Positions 9,003 to 17,131 are shown, counted from the first letter of the stretch. The stretch is DNA of 49,075 nt from Novosphingobium hassiacum (GCF_014196055.1 NZ_JACICY010000003.1:446351-495425); one strand, 5' to 3'. Numbers and translations are program-made. Notes: a model not told the origin generated them from the letters alone.

Positions 9003-9046
9003 GCCCACCCAACCCCTCCCACCTAAGGGAGGGCCTGAGGGTGGGC
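9003..9046. repeat. Nested extragenic palindrome after pobA
   Basis: The outer arms GCCCACCC (9003-9010) and GGGTGGGC (9039-9046) enclose inner arms CCCTCCC (9014-9020) and GGGAGGG (9027-9033). This nested structure is the common sphingomonad REP-like element and probably also ends pobA transcripts. Confidence 0.7.
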
Positions 9047-9112
9047 ATTCACCGTCTCGACCACCGCTGACCCTGTAACATCGTCATGCGCCCGTCACAT
9101 TGACGCGACACA

Positions 9113-9137
9113 AAGCCCCTGTTTGACAGGGGCTTTT
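9113..9137 (+). terminator. Intrinsic hairpin abutting the response-regulator start
   Basis: AAGCCCCTG (9113-9121) pairs perfectly with CAGGGGCTT (9127-9135) around a 5-nt loop and is followed by TT. The downstream ATG is at 9144, only eight bases beyond. It may be a second terminator after pobA, or an attenuator or ribosome-access switch for the regulator, whose only AGGGG sequence lies inside the stem. Confidence 0.6.
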
Positions 9138-9143
9138 CATCAA

Positions 9144-9818
9144 ATGCGGCACATCGATATCCTGCTGACGGGGGAGTTGGACGGAGGGCGCGAGACGTTC
9201 ACCCATTCCGATCTGCGGGTCGTATTTCATCGCTGGAAATCGCAGGGCCCGCTGCCGCTCATGGAGGGCCAGCCATGGGCCTTCGTCGATTGGGTTCTGC
9301 CCGATATGTCCGGCCTTGAACTGTGCCGCCGCCTGCGCTGTGCTGACGCACTCGGCCAGAACGCGCACATCACCATGATCCTCGAGGAAGATGACGCCGA
9401 GACCAAGCGCCGTGCACTCAGAGCAGGCGCTGACGACTACATTATGGGTCCGCTCGATCGCGGCGCGCTGCTCGATCGAGTTCTCTCGGTACAACTCCCT
9501 GAGCACGATGCTCCCGCCCGCATGCTCAAGCTCGGCGACCTCTCGCTCGATCTCGCCGCACTGCAGGCCCGCTGGCGCGAACGCGCGCTGATCCTGATGC
9601 CCAACGAACTGCGCCTGCTGCGCTACCTGATGGAGCAGCCGGGCCATGTCTTCAGCCGCCAGCAACTGATCACCGCACTCGGCAAGCACGATCAACCGAT
9701 CGACGAACGCACCGTAGATGCCTGGGTCAGCCGGTTGCGTCGCGCCTTGCGCGATGTCGGCGCGGGATCGCCGCTGCGCACCGTGCGTTCATTGGGGTAT
9801 GTGCTCGACCGCCCGTGA
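9144..9818 (+). CDS. OmpR/PhoB-type response regulator with degenerate receiver
   Basis: The 224-residue product has an N-terminal receiver-like domain (1-115) and a C-terminal winged helix (about 125-222, with MPNELRLLRYLMEQPGHVFSRQQL and VDAWVSRLRRAL ending TVRSLGYVLDRP). The phosphorylation aspartate appears kept (Asp49 in FVDWVLPDMSG). The acidic pair expected near the N-terminus is absent, and the conserved lysine of the KP motif is a glycine (Gly102 in YIMGPLD). It may therefore work without normal phosphotransfer. No sensor kinase is adjacent. The ATG at 9144 is preferred over a TTG at 9123 that lies in the hairpin loop. It precedes psd by 40 bases. Confidence 0.85.
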   Translation: MRHIDILLTGELDGGRETFTHSDLRVVFHRWKSQGPLPLMEGQPWAFVDWVLPDMSGLELCRRLRCADALGQNAHITMILEEDDAETKRRALRAGADDYIMGPLDRGALLDRVLSVQLPEHDAPARMLKLGDLSLDLAALQARWRERALILMPNELRLLRYLMEQPGHVFSRQQLITALGKHDQPIDERTVDAWVSRLRRALRDVGAGSPLRTVRSLGYVLDRP

Positions 9819-9858
9819 TGTGATACCCGCGTGGCGCAAGCTACGCGAGATCCTCTGA

Positions 9859-10710
9859 ATGTCCGACCGTCTCAAAGTCCTCCTGCAACACATCCTGCCC
9901 AAGCAGAGCCTGACGGCATTCGCCGGACGCATTGCCGGAGCGCGCGGTGGCTCGCTCACCACGCGCCTGATCCGCTGGTTCGTCGGCCGCTACAACGTCG
10001 ATATGGCCGAGGCCGAAAACCCCGACATCGCGCACTATGCCAGCTTCAACGACTTCTTCACCCGACCCTTGAAAGCCGGCGCGCGCCCGCTCGCGCAGGC
10101 CGATTTCATCTGCCCGGTAGACGGCGCGATCAGCCAGTTCGGCGCGATCGACGATCACCACATCGTCCAGGCCAAGGGCCACCGCTTCACCACAACCGAA
10201 CTGGTAGGCGGCGACGCCACGCTTGCCGCCCACTTCCGCCATGGCAGCTTTGCCAACCTCTACCTCTCACCGCGCGATTATCACCGCCTGCACATGCCGT
10301 GCGACGGCACGCTGACGCGGATGATCCACGTCCCCGGTGCGCTGTTCTCGGTCAACCCGGTCACCGCGCGCGGCGTGCCCGGCCTGTTTGCGCGCAACGA
10401 ACGCGTGGTCTGCGTGTTCGAATCCTCAGCCCACGGCCCGTTCGTCATGGTGCTCGTCGGCGCGACCATCGTCGGCAGTATGGCCACTGTGTGGCACGGC
10501 GTGGTCAACGCCAAACGCACCGGCAAGCTCTCCGAATGGACTTACGCCCCCGGCGACGTCACCCTGAAACAGGGTGAAGAAATGGGCCGATTCTTGCTCG
10601 GCTCGACGATCGTCATGCTGTTCCAGCCCGACACGATCGCGTTCAACCCCGATTGGGCCCCTGAACGAGCCGTGCGCCTCGGCGAAGCGATGGGCACCCG
10701 CCCCGCCTAA
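9859..10710 (+). CDS. psd: Phosphatidylserine decarboxylase (type I)
   Basis: The 283-residue proenzyme makes phosphatidylethanolamine from phosphatidylserine at the inner membrane. It has the FNDFFTRPLK motif (63-72), Asp88 in CPVDG, His144 in SPRDYHRLHMP and the self-cleavage motif LGST (247-250). Cleavage before Ser249 would create the pyruvoyl group. Length and motif spacing match bacterial type I enzymes such as that of E. coli. Its stop codon overlaps that of the converging AHSA1 gene by four bases. Confidence 0.94.
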   Translation: MSDRLKVLLQHILPKQSLTAFAGRIAGARGGSLTTRLIRWFVGRYNVDMAEAENPDIAHYASFNDFFTRPLKAGARPLAQADFICPVDGAISQFGAIDDHHIVQAKGHRFTTTELVGGDATLAAHFRHGSFANLYLSPRDYHRLHMPCDGTLTRMIHVPGALFSVNPVTARGVPGLFARNERVVCVFESSAHGPFVMVLVGATIVGSMATVWHGVVNAKRTGKLSEWTYAPGDVTLKQGEEMGRFLLGSTIVMLFQPDTIAFNPDWAPERAVRLGEAMGTRPA

Positions 10711-11189
10711 CCCGCCAGAACCGTATCAAGCTGCGTGAACGTCTCACCCATGCCATCGCATGCGCCCGAGGCCAGTTCATCCTCCATTGCCTGCGCGGTC
10801 GCAAACACGTTAGAATAAACGACCGTCGTCCGCCCCGCAGCTTCGGCAAACGTCACGCGGGTAACCGGCCCTTCCCCGTTCTCGTCGTTCGTCCAGACCA
10901 TCAGCGCGCTGGGCACGACCTCAAGATAGCGCCCGAAAAACGCCATGGGCTGGTCCATCGAGGGATGCCCAATCTCGAGCCGATAGGTCCCGCCTGTCCG
11001 CACATCCATTTCGCACGAGACAATGGTCATCCCGAAGGACTTCGGCGTCCACCACTGCCGGAACAGCTCAGGCTTCGACCAAGCCTCGAACACCAGCGCG
11101 GCAGGGGCATCGAAGCTGCGCGTGATCGCAAACTCACGGTCTGATATGCGCTCGACGCTAACGGAGCGCTTTCCTGAATCCTGGCTCAT
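10707..11189 (-). CDS. AHSA1/SRPBCC-domain protein
   Basis: The 160-residue product is an AHSA1-type START-like domain (ITRSFDAPAALVFEAWSKPELFRQWWTPKSFGM, then GGTYRLEIGHP and a long C-terminal helix). This hydrophobic-pocket fold binds small lipophilic ligands; no enzyme activity can be assigned. It is the second gene of an operon with an ArsR repressor, sharing a 4-bp ATGA overlap (11186-11189). This ArsR-AHSA1 pairing is common in bacteria, and the protein is probably produced when the repressor releases. Confidence 0.87.
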   Translation of the reverse strand: MSQDSGKRSVSVERISDREFAITRSFDAPAALVFEAWSKPELFRQWWTPKSFGMTIVSCEMDVRTGGTYRLEIGHPSMDQPMAFFGRYLEVVPSALMVWTNDENGEGPVTRVTFAEAAGRTTVVYSNVFATAQAMEDELASGACDGMGETFTQLDTVLAG

Positions 11190-11533
11190 CGACTTGTCTC
11201 CTCTTGTTTCAACTGCTCGATCACCCCGTCAAGGGCATCGAACCGCGCCTCCCACAGCGCACGATACTGCGCGATCCACGCAAGTTCCTCATCCATGCGC
11301 CGCGCGCCCAGCCGACACTTGCGCACCCGCCCGACCTTCTGCGTCGCCACGAAGCCCGCCTGCTCCAGCACACCGACATGCTTCTTCATGCCCGTGAGCG
11401 TCATGTGGAACTTGTCGGCCAGATCGCTGATCGAAGCGTCCCCTTGCCCAAGCTGCAAAACGACCCCCCGCCGCGTTGCGTCCGACAACGCAGAAAAGGC
11501 AGCATCAAGGCGTTCGGGGCTATACTGAACCAT
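11186..11533 (-). CDS. ArsR-family repressor
   Basis: The 115-residue winged-helix protein has the typical ArsR helices AFSALSDATRRGVVLQLGQG, ISDLADKFHMTLTGMKKHVGVLEQAGFVATQKVGRVRKCRL. No cysteine metal site is evident, so it belongs with the metal-independent ArsR proteins coupled to AHSA1 genes. The ATG at 11533 is chosen because homologs start near VQYSPERLDAAF and because the palindrome at 11524-11543 would otherwise lie inside the gene. The start codon lies inside that palindrome, so autorepression at the promoter/start region is likely. Confidence 0.88.
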   Translation of the reverse strand: MVQYSPERLDAAFSALSDATRRGVVLQLGQGDASISDLADKFHMTLTGMKKHVGVLEQAGFVATQKVGRVRKCRLGARRMDEELAWIAQYRALWEARFDALDGVIEQLKQEETSR

Positions 11534-11543
11534 ATAGTTCAGT
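11524..11543. promoter_or_regulatory. Palindromic operator covering the arsR start codon
   Basis: ACTGAAC (11524-11530) and GTTCAGT (11537-11543) form a perfect 7-bp inverted repeat with the 6-nt spacer CATATA. The ATG of the repressor (11533-11531 on the minus strand) lies within the spacer. A repressor bound here would block the start of its own gene; the transcript may be leaderless or nearly so. Confidence 0.7.
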
Positions 11544-11572
11544 GTTTGACATAGACCGCAGCGAGACACAAC

Positions 11573-11605
11573 AAAAAAGAGGCGACCCCATAACAGGGCC
11601 GCCTC
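11573..11605 (-). terminator. Intrinsic terminator of the lipoprotein/TonB-receptor operon
   Basis: On the minus strand a stem of GAGGCGGCCC with GGGTCGCCTC (11596-11605 with 11579-11588; one mismatch) and a 7-nt loop leads into six T residues (11578-11573). It lies 27 bases beyond the receptor stop codon. Confidence 0.85.
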
Positions 11606-11632
11606 CAGAGGGGTGGTTGAGGGAAAGGAAAG

Positions 11633-14344
11633 TCAGAACTTGAGCGAGGCGGACAACGCCAGTGTCCGGCCAACATCGAAGCTGTTCACCTCGACTCGCT
11701 TGTCGCCAAGCTGTTGATATTCGATGTTCTTGCGCCCCGTCAGGTTGCGCGCTTCGAACTTCAGCTCGAGCTCCTTGGCGAACAGTTTGAAGCCCTGCCG
11801 CGCCACGAAATCCAGACGGAAACCCGGGTCGGCAAAGATGTCGGGCTGGCCGGTGTTGAGAAGCCCGCGGCTGGTCACGCGCTTGCTGGCGTAGCTCAGC
11901 AGAAGCGTCTGCTGCGAAAGCCCGTCGGTGTCCTCCAGCCCCAGTTGCACGTTGGCGATGTGCTCGGACTGACCGGTGAGCGGCGAGCCATTGCGGAAGT
12001 AGTCCAGCGCACGGCTCGATGCGGCCTGGAAGTACGAGGTCTGGTCGCCTTCCTTCACCTTCAGCTTCGACTTGGTGTACGTGTAGTTCGCCACCACCGC
12101 GATGCGACGCGCTGCCCAGAAGTCCCCGCCCATGCTGTCAAGTTCGATGTACTTCTGTGCTTCGAACTCCGCACCGTACAGGTCGGCGGTTGGTGCGTTG
12201 GCAAAGCTGGTGATGAAGTTATCGCTTTCCAAAGCGACGAAGCTTTCGATCGGATTGTCGATGCGCTTGAAGAAGCCCGACAACGAGAGCCGCTGGTCGC
12301 GGGCGAAGTACCATTCGTAGCGCGCTTCGGCGTTGGTGAGGCGGCTGTCGACCAGATTCGGGTTGCCGCGATACTGGCGGTTGGTGTCGGGATCGAAGTA
12401 GAATTGATAGATCAGCTCGCGGAACTGCGGGCGCGCGATCGTCTTGGACGCATTGACGCGCAGTTGCATGTCATCGCGGAACTGCCATGTCAGCGTCGCG
12501 GCCGGCAGCCAGTAGTTGTTGTTCAGGCTCGTCGGCGAAGCGCCGGTGAGGCCATCGGCAAACACTGCGATCGGCGAAACGACCAGTTTGGCGGTCTCAT
12601 AACGAACGCCCGCATCAAGCTGCAGGGTGTCGGTCAGCTGCGCGTCGATCTTGCCGTAGCCCGCATGGTTGCGCAGCGTGGCGAGGAACGCAGGATTACC
12701 TTCGTTGGTGTCGATCAGATTGATGTTGAACGCCTCGATCACCGCATTGCTGAGCAGGTAATCGGGGCGGAACAGGTTCACACCGTCGGGCAGATCGACC
12801 GCGCGGAACTGGAAGTCGCGGCGCGAACTGGTGCGGCGGGTATCGGTATAGGCATAGCCCACGGTCGCGGTGACTGTCGGAATGATCTTGTACGAGATGT
12901 CCGCGCCGCCCGACCACAGGTCTTCGTTGAGGTCGGAAAAGCTGACCGTCGCGCGCCCGGCATTGCCGTCGAGGTTGTTGACAAAATACTGGCCCAGTGG
13001 ATCGGACGCGACATTGGTGCGTACGTATTCGAAGCTCAGCTCATACGGAGCCTCACGCTGCGAATTGGCATAGCCGCCGCGCAGATCGACGCTGACGCCA
13101 TCGAACGGCTTGAGCTCCGCGACGATCTGGGTGTCGATCAGCTGGCGTTCGTACCACGCGGTGTCCTGCTGCTGGTAATCGACCGTGGTCTGGTTGCGCT
13201 GCCCCAGGCTGACACGCGTGTGCTTCAGCGAGTCCCGGATATACAGGTTGGTCCAGCGGATCTTGTTGCGGCCGAACTCAAGCCCCAGCCCAAGCATGCC
13301 GTTGACGACGATGCGGTTGTCGGTCGTAACGCGGCGGAAATCGGACTGCAGGTCGGCAAGGTCGCTGTCGACCGAGGTCTGGGTCAGCGCGTCGCGCGTG
13401 GTCCACTTGTTGTTGTAGCCCGCCGTAGCGATCACGCCCAGCGTAGCGCCGCCCAGGTCGAATGTCTTGCCCGCCGACAGCGTACCGGTAAAGTTCGGCG
13501 GCATGTTCGGAATGCGCTGGGTCAGGCCGTTGCGGGTATTGACGATGCCCTTGGCCACTTCAGCCGAGTCGACGGTGCCCGAGCTGAGGCGCGCGCCGCT
13601 CGCGAAGAAGCTCTGCAGCGCGCCGGTCAGGTCACGCTGGCCATTGTCAAAGCCGGTCCAGTCGGTGCTCGAACCGTAGAACGTATAGCCCAGCTGGTTC
13701 GTCGTCTCGGTATCTACGCTGATGCCGCCGCCGATGCTGATGAACGGCTCGTCTGGGGTAGAACGCGTGGTCAAGTTGATCACGCCGCCGCCGAATTCGC
13801 CGGGATAGTTCACCGAGTACGACTTCTGCACCAGCGACGATGCGATGATACTGGCAGGAAACAAGTCGAGCGGGACCACACGCTTCAGCGGCTCGGGGCT
13901 AGGCAGCGGCGATCCGTTGAGCAGCGCCAGTGAATAGCGATCGCCAAGGCCACGCACATAGACGTAACCGTTGCCGACGACGCTGAGGCCGGTGACGCGG
14001 CCCAGGGCGCCGGCAATGTTGCCCTCGCCCGTACGCGCGATTTCGGCAGCACCCAGGATCGAGACCACCTGCGGAGCGGCGCGCTGGATGTTGCGATCAC
14101 GGTTGCCAGTGACGACGATCTCGCCACCGGGGATCGAGATTTCGGTCGCTTCTTCCTGTGGCGCGGCGCTGTCGGGCGCGGTGGCAGTAGCTGCCTCCTC
14201 CGCAGTCTGTGCAGGAGCACCTTGCGCGATCGCGGGCGCCGCATCGGGCGCTGCGGACTGGGCGGCGTCCTGCGCCCAGGCTTGCGCCGGCGTCAGCAAC
14301 GCAGTGGAAAGCAGCAGCGTGGATGCGAGCCGCAACATGGTCAT
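11633..14344 (-). CDS. TonB-dependent outer-membrane receptor of a Pho-box-preceded operon
   Basis: The 903-residue product has a signal peptide (MTMLRLASTLLLSTALLTPAQAWA) and an Ala/Gln-rich linker. A plug domain follows, with GGEIVVTGNRDRNIQRAAPQVVSILG, then NGYVYVRGLGDRYSLALLNGSPLPSPEPLKRVVPLDLFP. The beta-barrel ends in an aromatic-terminal strand (LALSASLKF). It imports an unidentified ligand using TonB energy. The ATG at 14344 is preceded by AAGGA and gives a proper signal peptide; the longer frame does not. It is downstream of a surface-type lipoprotein gene and both follow Pho-box-like repeats, so a phosphorus-containing ligand is a reasonable guess. Confidence 0.9.
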   Translation of the reverse strand: MTMLRLASTLLLSTALLTPAQAWAQDAAQSAAPDAAPAIAQGAPAQTAEEAATATAPDSAAPQEEATEISIPGGEIVVTGNRDRNIQRAAPQVVSILGAAEIARTGEGNIAGALGRVTGLSVVGNGYVYVRGLGDRYSLALLNGSPLPSPEPLKRVVPLDLFPASIIASSLVQKSYSVNYPGEFGGGVINLTTRSTPDEPFISIGGGISVDTETTNQLGYTFYGSSTDWTGFDNGQRDLTGALQSFFASGARLSSGTVDSAEVAKGIVNTRNGLTQRIPNMPPNFTGTLSAGKTFDLGGATLGVIATAGYNNKWTTRDALTQTSVDSDLADLQSDFRRVTTDNRIVVNGMLGLGLEFGRNKIRWTNLYIRDSLKHTRVSLGQRNQTTVDYQQQDTAWYERQLIDTQIVAELKPFDGVSVDLRGGYANSQREAPYELSFEYVRTNVASDPLGQYFVNNLDGNAGRATVSFSDLNEDLWSGGADISYKIIPTVTATVGYAYTDTRRTSSRRDFQFRAVDLPDGVNLFRPDYLLSNAVIEAFNINLIDTNEGNPAFLATLRNHAGYGKIDAQLTDTLQLDAGVRYETAKLVVSPIAVFADGLTGASPTSLNNNYWLPAATLTWQFRDDMQLRVNASKTIARPQFRELIYQFYFDPDTNRQYRGNPNLVDSRLTNAEARYEWYFARDQRLSLSGFFKRIDNPIESFVALESDNFITSFANAPTADLYGAEFEAQKYIELDSMGGDFWAARRIAVVANYTYTKSKLKVKEGDQTSYFQAASSRALDYFRNGSPLTGQSEHIANVQLGLEDTDGLSQQTLLLSYASKRVTSRGLLNTGQPDIFADPGFRLDFVARQGFKLFAKELELKFEARNLTGRKNIEYQQLGDKRVEVNSFDVGRTLALSASLKF

Positions 14345-14390
14345 GATCCTTGTTCCCCCCTGGGGATGTAATGTCATCTGTTGCACAAAA

Positions 14391-14416
14391 GGGGGCGGCC
14401 GGTTGCGGCCACCCCC
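14391..14416 (-). other. Intercistronic hairpin between lipoprotein and receptor genes
   Basis: GGGGG-C-GGCCG and CGGCC-A-CCCCC (14391-14416) form a strong imperfect hairpin with a 4-nt loop in the 94-base gap between the two genes. On the transcribed minus strand it is followed by TTTT. It could stabilise the upstream message or partly terminate transcription, setting a lipoprotein-to-receptor ratio. Confidence 0.55.
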
Positions 14417-14438
14417 CGTTGCGTGAAAGGGCGGCCGA

Positions 14439-15989
14439 TCAGGTGATCGGCAGCAGGGTGCACGACGTGCTGGTAGCGCCGAAGTTGGCGGCACCGCTGT
14501 TGCAGGTCCATCCGGCATACCAGGTGTCGCTGCTGTCCTTGACCGCACCGATGTAGGTCGTAGCGGCAAAGAACGATGACACCGTGCTGGCGTTGAATGC
14601 AGTTACCGCGGTTTCGTTGGCGCCGTTGACGAAGACACCGGTCAGGGTCGAAGTCAGCGAGTCCGAGTTGCCGTTCGCGCCTGCACCGAAGAAACCGGCA
14701 ACCTGCGTGGCATTGTAGCTGCCGGTGCCGAGATACTTGGTGGAGTTGCAGGTCATCACCACCGAACGCGCGGTGAGGGTCGAAGGCGTGGTGCCCGAAC
14801 CGTTCATGCGGATGCATTCGTTGTTCGGGGTGTTGATCACGCCGTTGTACAGCGAGATGTCCGAGTTGCCACGGAACAGCAGTGCAGCCTGATCATTTGC
14901 TTCGTTGTTGCTGCTGGCCTGAAGCTGCACACCGGTAAAGTTCGAAATCCTCGAAACCTGACGCGGGTTCTGCGTTTCATTGCCGTTGCTGTCGAGCTCC
15001 ATCAGCGCATCGCCCTGACCTGCCCGCTGGATCAGCAGAAGGTACTGGAGGTTCGCCTGAACGCCGGTGTCCATGTCGAGACTGTCATCGTCCGCACCGA
15101 CCGAGATGTAGTGCTTCATGTTGACCGTGCCGCCGAAGAATTCAGCACCATCGTCCGAGCTGTTGTAGCTCTGGATATATTCGATGTCCGTGCCCGAGCC
15201 GATGCCTTCAAGGGTCAGTGCCTGCAGTTCGGAGTTCGAACCCAGCACGAAGCCCGAGTAGCGGATCTGCACGTACTTCATCGTGCCACTGCTATCAGCC
15301 GAATTGGTGCCGCCGAACAGCGCAGGGTCAGCCGCGCCTTCTGTCTGGCGCTCGCAAGTGCTGGCCGTGCCGCCGCTGGCGACCGAACCGGTGGTGCAGT
15401 CGGTGATCGGCGCACGGCCCATCAGCACGACGCCGCCCCACTGGCCCTGCGACGTTTCACCGTTCAGGCCGAGCACATTGTCCCGGCTGGTGAAGATGAT
15501 TGGCGCGGCGACAGTGCCGACCGCGTTGATCTTGTTGCCGCGGTTAACCGCGAGCCAGGACGTGCCGGTGTTACCGAACAGGACCACGCCCGGATCGATC
15601 GTGAGCGTGACACCCGTGCTGGTGCTGCTGAAGCCAGCATCGGTGCCGACATCGACACGGCCGTTCATCGAATAGAGCAGGCCTGCGATCTTGGGCAGCG
15701 TCGAAGAACGCGTGATCCGCGAAGGCAGCGTGCAAACGCGCCACGAACCCTGCGACGAGGTTACCGTACCGGCATCCGTCAGACCCGCAGGGTCTGCGAT
15801 GGTCGGGCAGCCGGAAGCCGCGACGACGGTCGGTGCCGAAGTTGGCGTCGGCGTCGGCGTGGGCGTGGGCGTGGGCTGATTGATCACGACGTTGCCGCCG
15901 GTGCCGGGCGAAGCGATGTCGGTCGGGCCGCAGCCAGCGAGCGCAATGGCGCTGCAGCCGACAAGGAACAGGCCGTGGAAATTCTTCAC
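14439..15989 (-). CDS. Secreted lipoprotein with Pro-Thr linker, partner of a TonB receptor
   Basis: The 516-residue product starts with a lipoprotein signal (LVGCSAIALAGCG; lipid anchor at the last Cys of LAGC). A flexible Pro-Thr repeat linker follows (about residues 37-51), then a Gly/Ser/Asn-rich domain with repeated short beta segments (such as GVTLTIDPGVVLFG, WGGVVLMGRAP and GTDIEYIQSYNSSDDGAEFFGGTVNMKHYISVGADDDSLD). This pattern suggests a right-handed beta-helix. Asp-rich stretches could bind metal. The protein is probably held at the outer membrane and may capture a ligand for the receptor encoded next. Length is plausible for this group, but no enzymatic motif was recognised. Confidence 0.82.
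   Translation of the reverse strand: MKNFHGLFLVGCSAIALAGCGPTDIASPGTGGNVVINQPTPTPTPTPTPTSAPTVVAASGCPTIADPAGLTDAGTVTSSQGSWRVCTLPSRITRSSTLPKIAGLLYSMNGRVDVGTDAGFSSTSTGVTLTIDPGVVLFGNTGTSWLAVNRGNKINAVGTVAAPIIFTSRDNVLGLNGETSQGQWGGVVLMGRAPITDCTTGSVASGGTASTCERQTEGAADPALFGGTNSADSSGTMKYVQIRYSGFVLGSNSELQALTLEGIGSGTDIEYIQSYNSSDDGAEFFGGTVNMKHYISVGADDDSLDMDTGVQANLQYLLLIQRAGQGDALMELDSNGNETQNPRQVSRISNFTGVQLQASSNNEANDQAALLFRGNSDISLYNGVINTPNNECIRMNGSGTTPSTLTARSVVMTCNSTKYLGTGSYNATQVAGFFGAGANGNSDSLTSTLTGVFVNGANETAVTAFNASTVSSFFAATTYIGAVKDSSDTWYAGWTCNSGAANFGATSTSCTLLPIT
15841..15877 (-). repeat. Hexanucleotide repeat encoding the Pro-Thr linker
   Basis: About six tandem GGCGTC/GGCGTG units encode (Pro-Thr)n of the lipoprotein linker on the minus strand. 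Unit-length slippage would keep the frame and change linker length. Confidence 0.8.
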
Positions 15990-16082
15990 GTGAGGTATCC
16001 CCCTGGATTCGAGGCAGGAGCCATTCCCGCCGTCTTCGAGGGGTGATCTAGGCTGCTTACATGACAGCCTCTTTGCGGTTTC

Positions 16083-16100
16083 CTGACAGTTTTATGTCAG
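16083..16100 (-). promoter_or_regulatory. Pho box upstream of the lipoprotein/receptor operon
   Basis: Read on the minus strand this is CTGACATAAAACTGTCAG, two 7-bp direct repeats separated by an A/T-rich 4-bp spacer, very close to the PhoB consensus. A further CTGTCAT half site (16067-16061) lies exactly two 11-bp periods downstream. The box is about 95 bases upstream of the lipoprotein start codon, so phosphate-starvation induction is likely. Confidence 0.72.
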
Positions 16101-16158
16101 ATTGTCTGACGGTTATTTGACGATTGCGACGAACCGGCGGAAAACTGCGGGACACAAG

Positions 16159-16176
16159 TTTGCAGTTTTATGACAA
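16159..16176 (-). promoter_or_regulatory. Second Pho-box-like direct repeat
   Basis: On the minus strand TTGTCAT-AAAA-CTGCAAA repeats the 7-4-7 layout of the stronger box at 16083-16100, with the second half site degenerate. It may be an extra PhoB site for the lipoprotein operon, or serve the divergent gene at 16264. Confidence 0.45.
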
Positions 16177-16263
16177 TGTTGCAGTTTCGTTGCAGATCAC
16201 ACGAACCGGAGTAACTTCTCCTCATACGAACACACGAACGTCAGATTCGAATCGGAGAGCGTT

Positions 16264-16638
16264 ATGAGCACGAGCCTATTTCTCGCCGCAGCCCTGATGT
16301 CGCAGGCACCCGCCATGGTCACAGTTCCCGCCCCAACCGTGCAAGGGAGCGAAGTTGGATACGGTGAACTCGTCGCGGGTCGTCCCGAGGCGGCAATCGC
16401 CCGGATCGAACGGGGTGGCCTTGCCCGCGCAGGCGATCCGCTTGCCCTGATCAACCTTGGCACCGCCTATAAGATGGTTGGCCGCAAGGACGAAGCGCAG
16501 CGCATGTACCGTGCCGCTGCGACCAGCGACCAGCGCTATGACGTCGAACTTGCAAATGGTCGCTGGGTCGATTCCCGTAGCGCCGCCAACATGGCGATTG
16601 CAGGGATCGGTCGCGAAGACGTCCTCGCGCTCAGGTAA
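16264..16638 (+). CDS. Small exported TPR-like protein
   Basis: The 124-residue product has a short hydrophobic N-terminus (STSLFLAAALMSQAPAM) that may be a signal peptide. It then has a tetratricopeptide-like helical pair (ELVAGRPEAAIARIERGG, DPLALINLGTAYKMVGRKDEAQRMYRAAATS). TPR units bind other proteins; no partner is evident. A good ribosome site (CGGAGAG at 16252-16257) precedes the ATG. It is divergent from the Pho-box operon, and its stop overlaps the converging UPF0178 gene by eight bases. Confidence 0.72.
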   Translation: MSTSLFLAAALMSQAPAMVTVPAPTVQGSEVGYGELVAGRPEAAIARIERGGLARAGDPLALINLGTAYKMVGRKDEAQRMYRAAATSDQRYDVELANGRWVDSRSAANMAIAGIGREDVLALR

Positions 16639-17092
16639 GCGGCGGCAGGCGTCGCAACTTTACCAAAGCCTCGTCCAGACTCGATTTGAAGCGGGACCGG
16701 TCGGCCTTTCCGAAAGGCGCTGGCCCGCCGATGCGGTCGCCGCCCGCGCGCAGATCAGCCATGATCGCCCGCACCGCCACCGCATTACCGATGGATGCGG
16801 CCGTAAACGGTTTGCCGTTCGAAGAGATTACGCTCGACCCCAGCTTCAGGCAGCGGTCGGCCAGCAGGATATCGCCCGTTATCACGACTGATCGCGCCGT
16901 CGCATGCTCGACAATCCAGTCGTCTGCGGCATCGAATGCGTCGCTCACCACCTTGCGCGTGATCAGTGAACTCGCCGGAACGCGGATCGGGCTGTTGCTG
17001 ACCACGATGACCGGCACCTGATGGCGCAAGGCGATGTCGTATATTTCATCCTTGACCGGGCAAGCATCGGCATCGACGAGAATCTGAACCAT
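16631..17092 (-). CDS. UPF0178 (YaiI/YqxD) family protein
   Basis: The 153-residue product carries the family start VDADACPVK, then VSNSPIR, DAADDWIVEHA and VITGDILLADRCLKLG. The fold is PIN/NYN-nuclease-like with clustered acidic residues (Asp8, Asp10), but no proven function is known for this conserved family. Length matches the family (about 150). It lies downstream of, but separated from, the HDO-type gene. Confidence 0.9.
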   Translation of the reverse strand: MVQILVDADACPVKDEIYDIALRHQVPVIVVSNSPIRVPASSLITRKVVSDAFDAADDWIVEHATARSVVITGDILLADRCLKLGSSVISSNGKPFTAASIGNAVAVRAIMADLRAGGDRIGGPAPFGKADRSRFKSSLDEALVKLRRLPPLT

Positions 17093-17131
17093 GCCGCTCC
17101 TTAGCGCGGCGCGGCCCGAATGCCAGTCCGC

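Noticed and set aside
7796..9022. 408-residue minus-strand frame opposite pobA
   Set aside because: The plus-strand pobA is unmistakable; the opposite frame is compositional.
11714..13933. 739-residue open frame on the plus strand
   Set aside because: It lies entirely antisense to the TonB receptor gene, has no recognisable domain, and is explained by high GC with codon-position bias.
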